Both the position numbers and the translations under genes were made by a program. This document shows, in pieces, positions 26,343 to 32,794 of a stretch of 64,000 bases of DNA. Below the pieces are notes generated by a model. That model saw nothing but the letters and a program-made list of their open reading frames with translations, did not search any database and had not been told where the DNA came from. The stretch spans positions 2,852,001 through 2,916,000 of the forward strand of contig NZ_CP154855.1 of assembly GCF_047302425.1 (NCBI RefSeq), in the 5' to 3' direction. The stretch comes from Oceanitalea sp047302425 (GTDB lineage: Bacteria > Actinomycetota > Actinomycetes > Actinomycetales > Actinomycetaceae). The stretch's first letter is position 1. The number at the start of each line of letters is the position of its first letter.

Positions 26343-26960
26343 CTACTTGCCGGTCGTTCCGCCGCCGCCGGAGACGGAGGCAGCGGACTCGACGACGTGG
26401 TCGACGAAGCCGTACTCGAGGGCCTCGGGCGCGGTGAACCAGCGGTCGCGGTCGGCGTCGCGGTTGATCTGCTCGACCGTCTTGCCGGTCTGCTCGGCGG
26501 TGATCTCGGCCAGCACGCGCTTCATGTGGAGGATGAGCTCGGCGTTGATCCGGATGTCGGTGGCGGTGCCGCCGATGCCGCCCGAGGGCTGGTGCATCAT
26601 GACGCGGGCGTGGGGCGTGGCGTAGCGCTTGCCCTTGGCACCGGAGGACAGGAGGAACTGTCCCATCGAGGCGGCCATGCCCATGCCGACGGTCGCGACG
26701 TCCGGCTGGACGTACTGCATGGTGTCGTAGATGGCCATGCCGGCGGTCACCGAGCCGCCCGGGGAGTTGATGTAGAGGAAGATGTCGCGCTCGGGGTCCT
26801 CCGCGGCGAGCAGCAGCATCTGGGCGCAGATGGCGTTGGCGTTGTCGTCACGCACCTCCGAGCCGAGCCAGATGATGCGCTCCCTGAGCAGGCGCTGGTA
26901 GATCGAGTCGCTGAGGCCGAGGCTGTTGCCCTCGTGGGCACCTCGAGGCTGCTGGCTCAC
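26343..26960 (-). CDS. clpP1: ATP-dependent Clp protease proteolytic subunit 1
   Basis: 205 residues. Catalytic Ser in GMAASMGQFLL, His in MMHQPSGG, Asp in the DRDRWFTAPEALEYGFVD block. Start set at GTG 26960 (SQQPRG), 7 bases after a GGGAG. The GTG at 26966 would leave only one base of spacing. The C-terminus is Gly-rich. Partner of ClpP2 in the hetero-tetradecamer. Transcription is probably activated by ClgR through the box at 27074-27088. Confidence 0.95.
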   Translation of the reverse strand: MSQQPRGAHEGNSLGLSDSIYQRLLRERIIWLGSEVRDDNANAICAQMLLLAAEDPERDIFLYINSPGGSVTAGMAIYDTMQYVQPDVATVGMGMAASMGQFLLSSGAKGKRYATPHARVMMHQPSGGIGGTATDIRINAELILHMKRVLAEITAEQTGKTVEQINRDADRDRWFTAPEALEYGFVDHVVESAASVSGGGGTTGK

Positions 26961-27028
26961 GTGCACGCTCCCATTGGTCGTCCGGGCACCGGCGGTCGGG
27001 ACCGGCCCGCCGCGGCGATGTTTCTAGG

Positions 27029-27034
27029 ACACTA
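27029..27034 (-). promoter_or_regulatory. Candidate -10 of clpP1P2
   Basis: TAGTGT on the minus strand, fitting TANNNT, about 40 bp downstream of the ClgR-type box. The transcript would start near 27022, leaving a ~60-nt leader. Confidence 0.45.
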
Positions 27035-27073
27035 ACCCCGCCCGCGGCTCATTCCTGCCGCCTCCGGGGCGTT

Positions 27074-27088
27074 TTCGCTCATGGCGCA
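27074..27088. promoter_or_regulatory. ClgR box upstream of clpP1P2
   Basis: TTCGCTCATGGCGCA contains CGC-TCATG-GCG and fits the actinobacterial ClgR consensus CGCYNANRGCG at every position. ClgR activates clpP1P2 in Streptomyces, Corynebacterium and Mycobacterium. Its placement at about -50 to -65 relative to the predicted start suits an activator. Confidence 0.7.
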
Positions 27089-27103
27089 CCCTGCCCGGGT
27101 ACG

Positions 27104-27137
27104 CCACAGGGCGGCGCCGGTCGGCACCGCCCTGTGG
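27104..27137 (-). terminator. Terminator downstream of tig
   Basis: 15-bp stem with one mismatch (27104-27118 with 27123-27137), loop GGTC, 11 bases after the trigger factor stop. Confidence 0.85.
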
Positions 27138-27147
27138 ATCACTGAGC

Positions 27148-28611
27148 TCAGTCGGCGCTGGGCGCGGACTCGGCGCTGTCGGCCGAGTCGCCGCTGTCCG
27201 CGGAGTCGGCGCTCTCGCCGGAGTCGGCCGAGTCGGCGCTGTCGCCGGAGTCGGCGCTCTCGGCCGAACCGGCCTGCTCGGCGGCGTCCGCGACGGCGGC
27301 GGCCGCGGCGGCTGCCGCAGCGGCGTCGTCGTCGTCCGAGCCGATGAAGTCGCTGAGGTCGACGTCCTTGCCCTCGCCGTCGACGACCTTGACCTTGCGC
27401 AGCGCGACGGCCAGCGCCTTGTTGCGCGCGAGTTCACCGGCGAAGATCGGGATCTGGCCGGCCTGGCCCGCGGACTGGATGAACTCGTTGGGGTCCATGC
27501 CGTACTGGCGGGAGGTGGACAGGAGGAACTCGAGGAGCTCGTTCTGGCCGACCTGGACCTCCAGCGCCTCGGCGAGCTCGTCGAGGATGAACTGGTCGCG
27601 CATGGCCTTCTCGGTGTCCTCGCGGACCTCCTCGCCGTGCGGGTCGTCCTCGGGCTTGCCCTCGGCCTCGAGGTGCGCCTTGATCTCGGCGTCGACCGCG
27701 TTCTTCGGCAGGGGGAAGTCGATCTCGGTGCGCAGGCGCTCGAGCAGCTCGTCGCGGGCGGCGACGGCGCGGTTCGCGTTCTTGTCCTTGGCCACCTGCT
27801 CGCGCAGGTCGGCGCGCAGCTCGTCGATGGTGTCGAACTCGGAGGCGAGCTCGGCGAACTCGTCGTCGGCGGCGGGGAGCTCGCGCTCCTTGACGCTGTT
27901 GACGGTGACGGTGACCTCGGCCTCCTCACCCGCGCGCTCGCCACCCACGAGGGTGGTGGTGAAGGTGGTGCTCTCGCCGGCGGACAGGCCGGTGATGGCC
28001 TCGTCCATGCCCTCGAGCATCGTGCCGGCGCCGACCTGGTAGGAGGTGCCGGTGACGGAGTCGACCTCCTCCTCGCCCACGGTCGCCTTGAGGTCGATGG
28101 AGACGAAGTCGCCGTCGCCTGCGGCGCGGTCGACGCCCACGAGGGTGCCGAAGCGCTCGCGCAGGGACTCGAGGCGCTGCTCGACGTCCTCGTCGCTCAC
28201 CTCGACGGAGTCGACGGTGATCTCGTAGGTGGACAGGTCGGGCACGGTGATCTCCGGCCGCACGTCGACCTCGGCGGTGAAGGTCAGCTGGCCGCCGACG
28301 GCGCCGGTGAGGTTGGGGACCTCGGTGACGTCGACCTCGGGCTGGCCGATCGGCTTGATGCCGGTCTCGGCGACGGCGTCGCGGTACAGGCCCGGCAGCG
28401 CGTCGTTGACGGCGTGCTCGATGACGGCCGCGCGGCCGACGCGCTGGTCGATGATGCGTGCAGGAACCTTGCCCTTGCGGAAGCCGGGCACGTTCACCTG
28501 CTCGGCGATGTGCGAGTAGGCGTGGTCGATGCTCGACTTGAGCTCCTCGTACGACACCTCGACGGTGAGCTTGGCCCGGGTGGGCTCAAGGGTCTCGACG
28601 GCGCTCTTCAC
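27148..28611 (-). CDS. tig: Trigger factor with long acidic tail
   Basis: 487 residues. Ribosome-bound chaperone and prolyl isomerase. The N-terminal ribosome-binding domain starts VKSAVETLEPTRAKL with the signature GFRKGKVP (about residue 42), then the FKBP-type domain and the helical C-domain. GTG 28611 matches the start of actinobacterial homologues. Oddity: residues ~424-487 are a low-complexity tail, an acidic patch and Ala run followed by repeated D-S-G/A-D/E-S-A units. Typical trigger factors end without this. It is encoded by a GC-rich microsatellite-like stretch (27172-27276). Confidence 0.95.
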   Translation of the reverse strand: MKSAVETLEPTRAKLTVEVSYEELKSSIDHAYSHIAEQVNVPGFRKGKVPARIIDQRVGRAAVIEHAVNDALPGLYRDAVAETGIKPIGQPEVDVTEVPNLTGAVGGQLTFTAEVDVRPEITVPDLSTYEITVDSVEVSDEDVEQRLESLRERFGTLVGVDRAAGDGDFVSIDLKATVGEEEVDSVTGTSYQVGAGTMLEGMDEAITGLSAGESTTFTTTLVGGERAGEEAEVTVTVNSVKERELPAADDEFAELASEFDTIDELRADLREQVAKDKNANRAVAARDELLERLRTEIDFPLPKNAVDAEIKAHLEAEGKPEDDPHGEEVREDTEKAMRDQFILDELAEALEVQVGQNELLEFLLSTSRQYGMDPNEFIQSAGQAGQIPIFAGELARNKALAVALRKVKVVDGEGKDVDLSDFIGSDDDDAAAAAAAAAAVADAAEQAGSAESADSGDSADSADSGESADSADSGDSADSAESAPSAD

Positions 28612-28793
28612 TGCGATGCTCTCCACTCTTCGGTTCCTGGGGACGCCCCCGCGCGGGGGAAGTGCGGGTGCTGTGCGTGCGCGAACCGAGGCAGACGGAC
28701 GTGCGCACAGGCGCGTTCCATCGTAGAGCACCGCCGCGCGGGCCCGCGACGGCGGGAGCGGGGGCCCGGGGTGACGTCCGCCGCAGGCGAGGG

Positions 28794-28867
28794 TCGGGAT
28801 GACAGGATTTGAACCTGCGACCTTCCGCTCCCAAAGCGGATGCGCTACCAAGCTGCGCTACATCCCG
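28794..28867 (-). tRNA. tRNA-Pro (TGG)
   Basis: 74 nt without encoded CCA. The acceptor stem CGGGATG pairs perfectly at both ends, the T-loop is GGTTCAAATCC, and the anticodon loop TTTGGGA gives TGG (28831-28833). The closing A discriminator is at 28794. Confidence 0.97.
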
Positions 28868-28889
28868 TTCGGCCGGTGGCCGCGAGTCG

Positions 28890-28921
28890 ATTGTAGGCGA
28901 CCGCCCAGGGCGCGTTACACT
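28890..28921. promoter_or_regulatory. Divergent promoters of the two tRNA genes
   Basis: On the minus strand TACAAT (28890-28895) is an excellent -10 for tRNA-Pro, 23 bases before its 5' end. On the plus strand TACACT (28916-28921) is the -10 for tRNA-Gly, 29 bases before it. Each -10 lies inside the other promoter's spacer or -35 region, so the two promoters overlap face to face. Confidence 0.6.
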
Positions 28922-28950
28922 CGTTGCTGCACGCCGGAGACCGGCGCGCT

Positions 28951-29024
28951 GCGGGTGTAGCTCAATGGTAGAGCCTCTGCCTTCCAAGCAGATGGTGCCA
29001 GTTCGATTCTGGTCACCCGCTCCA
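28951..29024 (+). tRNA. tRNA-Gly (TCC)
   Basis: 71 nt plus encoded CCA at 29022-29024. Acceptor GCGGGTG pairs with CACCCGC, D-arm GCTCAATGGTAGAGC, anticodon loop CTTCCAA giving TCC (28983-28985), and T-arm CCAGTTCGATTCTGG. Confidence 0.97.
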
Positions 29025-29063
29025 CGTACCAGTGCAGGTGCAGCCCTCCCCGGGAGGTGGCCG

Positions 29064-29999
29064 ATGGACGGTCGCGGACGTCTGGCAGTGGGTGCGGTCC
29101 TGGCCGCTGTCGCGGCGGGTGTCGTCGCGGCGGCCCGTCCGAACGAACCCCCAGTCCCCCGCCGTACCGGCACCTCGGCCGGCGGGATGGAGTTCCTCGC
29201 CCTCGGCGACGGCCCGCGGTCCCTCCTCAGCATCCCGGGTGGCCCCGGCAGCGACCTGCCCGAGGGGCTGCTGGGCCGACTGACCGAGCGCGAGCTGCGC
29301 CCCTACGTCCGCGCCGGGTTCACGGTCTGGACGGTCACCCGGCCGCGCGGCATGGCACCGGGCCACACGGTGGCCGACATGGCCGACGACTACGCACGCT
29401 TCGTCCGCGAGGAGCTGGGCGGCGCCGTCGACGTCGTGCTCGGCACGTCCTACGGCGGCATGGTGGCGCTGCATCTCGCCGCCACCCACCCCGACACCGC
29501 GAGCGCCGTCGTGCTCGTCGGTGCCGCCGCTCGGGTCGAGGAGTGGGGCACGGACGTGGACTCCCGCTGGGCGCGCCTGCGCGCCGAGGGCCGCGACGCG
29601 GAGGCCGGCGCCGTCTTCCTCGAGTACCTGCTGCCCGAGCCGCGGCACGAGCGGGCACGCCGGGTCCTCGGCCCCGTCGCGGGCCGGCTCGTCTCCGGGT
29701 CGGCGACCCCGCCGGGCGACCTGCTCGTCGAGGCCGACGCCGAGCGCTCCTTCGACGCGAGCGAGGTCCTCGGACGGATCACCGCACCGGTCCTGCTCCT
29801 CGCCGGCGAGGAGGATCGCTTCTTCTCCCTGGAGACCGTCCGGGAGACCGCGGCCGGCATCACGGACTGCACGCTCGTCACCTACCCCGGCCGCGGGCAC
29901 GTGGGGACGGTCTCGAGCGACGACGTGCCCCACGACGTCCTCGTCTGGCTCGAGCAGCAGGGCCCGGGAACGCGAGACGGCCGCCACCCCGAGGGGTGA
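29064..29999 (+). CDS. Alpha/beta hydrolase
   Basis: 311 residues from ATG 29064 with CGGGAGG ahead. Residues ~8-24 are hydrophobic, either an N-terminal anchor or a weak signal. Catalytic triad of the alpha/beta fold: nucleophile Ser in GTSYGGMVAL (about residue 132), acid in LLAGEEDRFF, and His in YPGRGHVGT. The oxyanion segment GGPGSD follows strand 3. The substrate is unknown; the sequence resembles general esterase/epoxide hydrolase-like members. The gene end overlaps a hairpin shared with rpmF. Confidence 0.85.
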   Translation: MDGRGRLAVGAVLAAVAAGVVAAARPNEPPVPRRTGTSAGGMEFLALGDGPRSLLSIPGGPGSDLPEGLLGRLTERELRPYVRAGFTVWTVTRPRGMAPGHTVADMADDYARFVREELGGAVDVVLGTSYGGMVALHLAATHPDTASAVVLVGAAARVEEWGTDVDSRWARLRAEGRDAEAGAVFLEYLLPEPRHERARRVLGPVAGRLVSGSATPPGDLLVEADAERSFDASEVLGRITAPVLLLAGEEDRFFSLETVRETAAGITDCTLVTYPGRGHVGTVSSDDVPHDVLVWLEQQGPGTRDGRHPEG

Positions 30000-30008
30000 C
30001 GGCCGTCT
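29975..30008. terminator. Terminator between the hydrolase and rpmF
   Basis: 16-bp stem with one mismatch (29975-29990 with 29993-30008). It overlaps the last codons of the hydrolase and lies 16 bases beyond the rpmF stop, so it works in both directions. Confidence 0.8.
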
Positions 30009-30023
30009 GCGTGAAGTACCGGA

Positions 30024-30191
30024 TCAGTCCGCGAACTCCAGGCCCTTCTGGTAGGCCTTGGCCAGGCGCCGGGGCACCTGGATCTCGCGGCCCTGCACGC
30101 GGATGGTCTGGAGCGTGGTGGGCTCCGCCTTCCACTGGGACCGGCGAGAGCGGGTGTTGCTACGGGACATCTTGCGCTTCGGAACTGCCAT
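30024..30191 (-). CDS. rpmF: Ribosomal protein bL32 (zinc-free form)
   Basis: 55 residues: MAVPKRKMSRSNTRSRRSQWKA and the C-terminal VPRRLAKAYQKGLEF are diagnostic of bL32 in the large ribosomal subunit. No cysteine is present, so this is the C-minus form lacking the CxxC zinc ribbon. In some actinobacteria a C-minus paralogue is induced by zinc starvation through Zur. No AT-rich Zur box is seen here, and the gene is isolated from the usual DUF177-rpmF-rnc context. AGGAG ribosome site. -10 candidate TATACG on the minus strand at 30231-30236. Confidence 0.95.
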   Translation of the reverse strand: MAVPKRKMSRSNTRSRRSQWKAEPTTLQTIRVQGREIQVPRRLAKAYQKGLEFAD

Positions 30192-30327
30192 CTGCCCTGC
30201 CGCTCCTTTCGTGGTCGAGACGATTGCCGTCGTATAGCGTGCCACGCCACAGCCGCCCGGGTCCAATGCCGGGTGCCCGGTACGGGTGTGACATTGCCCC
30301 CTCCGGGGCGTCCACAATGGCCGCACC

Positions 30328-30960
30328 ATGGATGTTCGCACCCTTGCCGGTGGCGTGACCACCGCGACCGAGCTGGAGATCCGCCGCTCCCGCTTCATCA
30401 CCTGGTTGCGCCGCGCCGACGACGAGACGGCTGCGCGCGGCCTGGTCGAGGACGCCCGGCACGCCTTCCCCGACGCGCGGCACCACTGCTCGGCCTTCGT
30501 CGTGCGCGTCCCGGGGGCGAACCTCGTCGAGCGCTCCTCCGACGACGGCGAACCGGCGGGCACCGCCGGCATGCCGATGCTCGAGGTGCTGCGCGGCAGC
30601 GGCCTGGTGGACCTCGCCGCGGTCGTCGTCCGGTACTTCGGCGGCGTCAAGCTCGGGACGGGCGGGCTGGTACGCGCGTACTCCGACGCCGTGCGGGGCG
30701 CGCTCGAGGAGGCGCCCGTCGTCGTCCAGCGCGAGAGCCGCCTGCACGCGGTCGCACTCCCCCACGCGGACGCCGGCCGCGTGGAGTCCGAGCTGCGCGC
30801 GCTCGGCTTCGTGGTCGACGACGTCGCCTACGCCGAGCACGTGACCCTCACCCTCGCGACGAACGACGACGACGCGCTCGCCTCCGCCGTCGCCGGCCTC
30901 ACCGGCGGGGCGGCCGAGGTGCGCGCCGCCGGCACCCGCGTCGTCGAGCTCCCCGCCTAG
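30328..30960 (+). CDS. YigZ/IMPACT family protein
   Basis: 210 residues. The N-terminal UPF0029/IMPACT domain has SRFITWLRRADDE, DARHHCSAFVV, SSDDGEPAGTAGMPMLEVL and YFGGVKLGTGGLVRAYSDA, the family hallmarks. A smaller C-terminal DUF1949-type domain follows. The molecular role is uncertain (a translation-related or elongation factor G-like C-domain has been suggested). No ribosome site; TGACAT-N18-CACAAT ends 9 bases before ATG, so the leader is very short or absent. Confidence 0.9.
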   Translation: MDVRTLAGGVTTATELEIRRSRFITWLRRADDETAARGLVEDARHAFPDARHHCSAFVVRVPGANLVERSSDDGEPAGTAGMPMLEVLRGSGLVDLAAVVVRYFGGVKLGTGGLVRAYSDAVRGALEEAPVVVQRESRLHAVALPHADAGRVESELRALGFVVDDVAYAEHVTLTLATNDDDALASAVAGLTGGAAEVRAAGTRVVELPA

Positions 30961-30992
30961 CCCAGCGCACCGCCCCTCATCGCCCCCCTCTC

Positions 30993-31015
30993 ATCGCCGA
31001 CAGCCGGATCCTCCG
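30993..31015 (+). repeat. REP-like repeat copy 5
   Basis: CGCCGACAGCCGGATCC then TCCG, preceded by AT as in copies 1 and 6. Confidence 0.7.
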
Positions 31016-31024
31016 ACCCCCCTC

Positions 31025-31050
31025 ATCGCCGACAGCCGGATTCTCCGGCC
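31025..31050 (+). repeat. REP-like repeat copy 6
   Basis: Identical to copy 1 (15678-15703) across all 26 bases. 9 bp after copy 5. Confidence 0.75.
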
Positions 31051-31064
31051 TGGACCTGGCGCGC

Positions 31065-31084
31065 GGAGAATCCGACCGTCGGCG
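31065..31084 (-). repeat. REP-like repeat copy 7 (inverted)
   Basis: Reverse complement reads CGCCGACGGTCGGATT then CTCC. It merges directly into the 18-bp tandem array. Confidence 0.55.
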
Positions 31085-31159
31085 GTAAGTGTGCTGTCGG
31101 CGGTAACTGTGCTGTCGGCGGTAACTGTGCTGTCGGCGGTAAGTGTGCTGTCGGCGGTT
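31078..31159 (+). repeat. 18-bp tandem repeat array upstream of gntR
   Basis: Four full and one partial copy of GTCGGCGGTAASTGTGCT (S = G or C). Units start at 31078, 31096, 31114, 31132 and 31150. Every internal junction reads CTGTCGGCG, the reverse complement of the first half of the REP-like core, so the array looks like a local amplification of half an element. It abuts the gntR operator. Confidence 0.85.
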
Positions 31160-31163
31160 GGGG

Positions 31164-31195
31164 ACTTGTTCTAGTTGGGATAGAGCAAGTATGGT
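31164..31195 (+). promoter_or_regulatory. GntR operator over a leaderless promoter
   Basis: Inverted repeat ACTTGTTCTA-N7-TAGAGCAAGT (31164-31190, 9 of 10 bases symmetrical) fills the -35 to -10 interval. TATGGT (31190-31195) is the -10, exactly 6 bases before the ATG at 31202. Binding of the encoded YtrA-type repressor would block its own promoter. Confidence 0.7.
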
Positions 31196-31201
31196 TTAAG
31201 C

Positions 31202-31558
31202 ATGTTGATCCGGATCGATGCGGCGTCGCCGCTGCCGCTCTTCGAGCAGCTCGCGGACCAGGTGCGCACGGCGGTGCTCCGCGGCGAGGTGGCCAGCGGC
31301 GAGCGCCTGCCCTCGGCACGCGACCTCGCCGAGTCGCTCGACGTCAACCAGCACACCGTCCTGCACGCCTACCAGCTGCTCCGCGACGAGGGGCTGGTCG
31401 AGCTGCGTCGCGGCCGCGGCGCCGTCGTCACCGCCCACGCCGTCGAGCAGTACACGCCGCTGCTCGAGGCCGTCGCCACCGTCCGCCGCGAGGCGGCCCG
31501 CCTGGGGCTGCCGCTGTCCGCCGTCGCCGCCCTGCTCACCACCGAGGAGACCCGATGA
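31202..31558 (+). CDS. GntR family regulator, YtrA subfamily
   Basis: 118 residues. N-terminal winged helix: PLFEQLADQVRTAVLRGEVASGERLPSARDLAESLDVNQHTVLHAYQLLRDEGLVELRRGRGAVV, read here over residues 12-77. The short helical C-terminus is typical of the YtrA subgroup, which lacks a large effector domain. Such regulators usually repress their own operon with membrane or ABC genes, matching the overlapping (ATGA) membrane protein gene downstream and the palindrome on the promoter. No ribosome site, and the start codon coincides with the predicted transcription start. Confidence 0.9.
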   Translation: MLIRIDAASPLPLFEQLADQVRTAVLRGEVASGERLPSARDLAESLDVNQHTVLHAYQLLRDEGLVELRRGRGAVVTAHAVEQYTPLLEAVATVRREAARLGLPLSAVAALLTTEETR

Positions 31559-32556
31559 ACCAGACCCTGCCCCACCGCCGCCGCGCCTGGCTGCTCGGCG
31601 TCCTCGTCCCCGTGCTCGTCACGGCCGCCGCGTGGGTCGTCGTCGCCCGGCTCGTCCCCCGGCTGCCCGAGGAGGTCGCGGTGCACTGGGGCCCGTCGGG
31701 CGTGGACCGCACCGGCTCGGTCGGCGAGCTGCTCGTCCCGATGGCCGTCATCAGCGGCGTCTCGCTCGTGGTCCTCGCGGCGCTCTCCGTCCTCACGGGC
31801 CGCCAGGCGCTCAACCGCCGGATGGTGCTCGGGCTCGCGACGGGCTTCTCCGTCATGTTCGCCGGCATGACGCTGGCGAGTGTCGTCCCCCAGGTCGACG
31901 CCGCGTCCGCCGCGGACGCGGGCTCGCCCGACGGCTGGTTCGCCGTCACGATCGTCGTGGCCCTCGCGCTCGGCACGGCCGCCGGGGCACTGGCCGGGGC
32001 CGACCCCGCCCTCCCCGCGACCGGCGCGGTCGCCGACGGCGCCCCGACGGCGGAGCTCCCCGAGGGGCAGCGTGCCGTGTGGGTGCGTGGCGTCGCGGGG
32101 CTCGGCACCACCGTCACCTGGGTCGTCGTCGCCGCCGGCGCGGTGGCCGGGGTGGTTCTGTGGCTCTTCGCGGACACCGTCCTGCCGCTCGTCATCACGC
32201 TCCCGGTGCTCGTCCTCGTCCTCACCATGACCACCTGGCAGGTCCAGGTCGACGCGCGAGGCCTCACGGCCCGGGGCACCTTCGGCTGGCCCCGGCTCCA
32301 GGTCCCGGCGGGCGAGGTCGAGCGCGCCGACGTCACGACGGTCAACCCCTTCCCCGAGTTCGGAGGCTGGGGGCTACGCACCAACGTCTCCGGCACGGTC
32401 GGGGTCGTCATCCGCGCCGGCGAGGCGATCGCCGTCGAGCGCTCCGGGGGCCGGCACCTCGTCGTCACCGTCGACGACGCCGCGACCGGCGCCGCACTCC
32501 TCAACACCTACGCGGCCCGCGCCCGGACGTCCGCCCGCGATACGGCCACCGATTGA
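31555..32556 (+). CDS. DUF1648 membrane protein
   Basis: 333 residues. The first ~45 residues contain a transmembrane helix and the DUF1648 signature LPEEVAVHWGPSGVDRTGS. About six further helices follow, and a soluble C-terminal domain (residues ~235-333) rich in beta strands resembles the PH-like domains seen in this family. Coupled by a 4-base overlap to the GntR repressor. DUF1648 occurs in SdpI-type immunity proteins, but the function here is unknown. Confidence 0.75.
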   Translation: MNQTLPHRRRAWLLGVLVPVLVTAAAWVVVARLVPRLPEEVAVHWGPSGVDRTGSVGELLVPMAVISGVSLVVLAALSVLTGRQALNRRMVLGLATGFSVMFAGMTLASVVPQVDAASAADAGSPDGWFAVTIVVALALGTAAGALAGADPALPATGAVADGAPTAELPEGQRAVWVRGVAGLGTTVTWVVVAAGAVAGVVLWLFADTVLPLVITLPVLVLVLTMTTWQVQVDARGLTARGTFGWPRLQVPAGEVERADVTTVNPFPEFGGWGLRTNVSGTVGVVIRAGEAIAVERSGGRHLVVTVDDAATGAALLNTYAARARTSARDTATD

Positions 32557-32581
32557 TCGCCCTGTGGGCCTGGTTTAGGGT
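32553..32581 (+). promoter_or_regulatory. Promoter of cysK
   Basis: TTGATC (32553-32558), 17-bp spacer, TAGGGT (32576-32581): one of the best-spaced sigma70-type promoters in the window. It overlaps the end of the DUF1648 gene and predicts a start near 32588, leaving a ~207-nt leader before cysK. Confidence 0.6.
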
Positions 32582-32640
32582 TCAAGGAACGCGGCCGGCA
32601 CCTGACCGGCCCGGCAGCAGTGAGAGGAGATGCCGCAGCC

Positions 32641-32691
32641 GTGCCCGTGCTCGCCCTCCCCGCCTCCTCCCGCTGCCACCGCTGTCTGTAG
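32641..32691 (+). CDS. Possible Cys-containing leader peptide of cysK
   Basis: GTG-initiated 16-codon frame reading MPVLALPASSRCHRCL then TAG, with Cys codons at positions 12 and 15, close to its stop. An AGAGGAG lies 11 bases upstream. Downstream the leader can form a stem GAGCGCC/GGCGCTC (32691-32697 with 32729-32735) enclosing TGCGG-CCTG-CCGCA, then a second hairpin at 32741-32756. Cysteine-sensing leader peptides precede sulfur genes in several actinobacteria. The 11-base spacing is a weakness. Confidence 0.4.
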   Translation: MPVLALPASSRCHRCL

Positions 32692-32794
32692 AGCGCCCGG
32701 CTCCAACCGTGCGGCCTGCCGCATGCCCGGCGCTCCCCCGCCACCACCGTCGGTGGCCCCTGCACCCGAACCTCCCGACGCGAAGGAACCCCCA

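Noticed and set aside
29064..29130. Confident secretion signal on the alpha/beta hydrolase
   Set aside because: The N-terminal hydrophobic stretch is Ala/Gly/Val-rich with a weak n-region and no clear cleavage site, so secretion or anchoring cannot be asserted.
30192..30327. Zur box upstream of bL32
   Set aside because: Only a GACG-N5-CGTC palindrome is present, without the AT-rich TGA-TAATCATTA-type core.
31078..31159. CRISPR array
   Set aside because: Units are 18 bp, directly abutting and without unique spacers; no cas genes nearby. It is a minisatellite.
32630..32794. In-frame N-terminal extension of CysK
   Set aside because: The purine-rich site touches the ATG at 32630, the extension is Pro/Cys-rich and CysK proteins start at MARIYDD.
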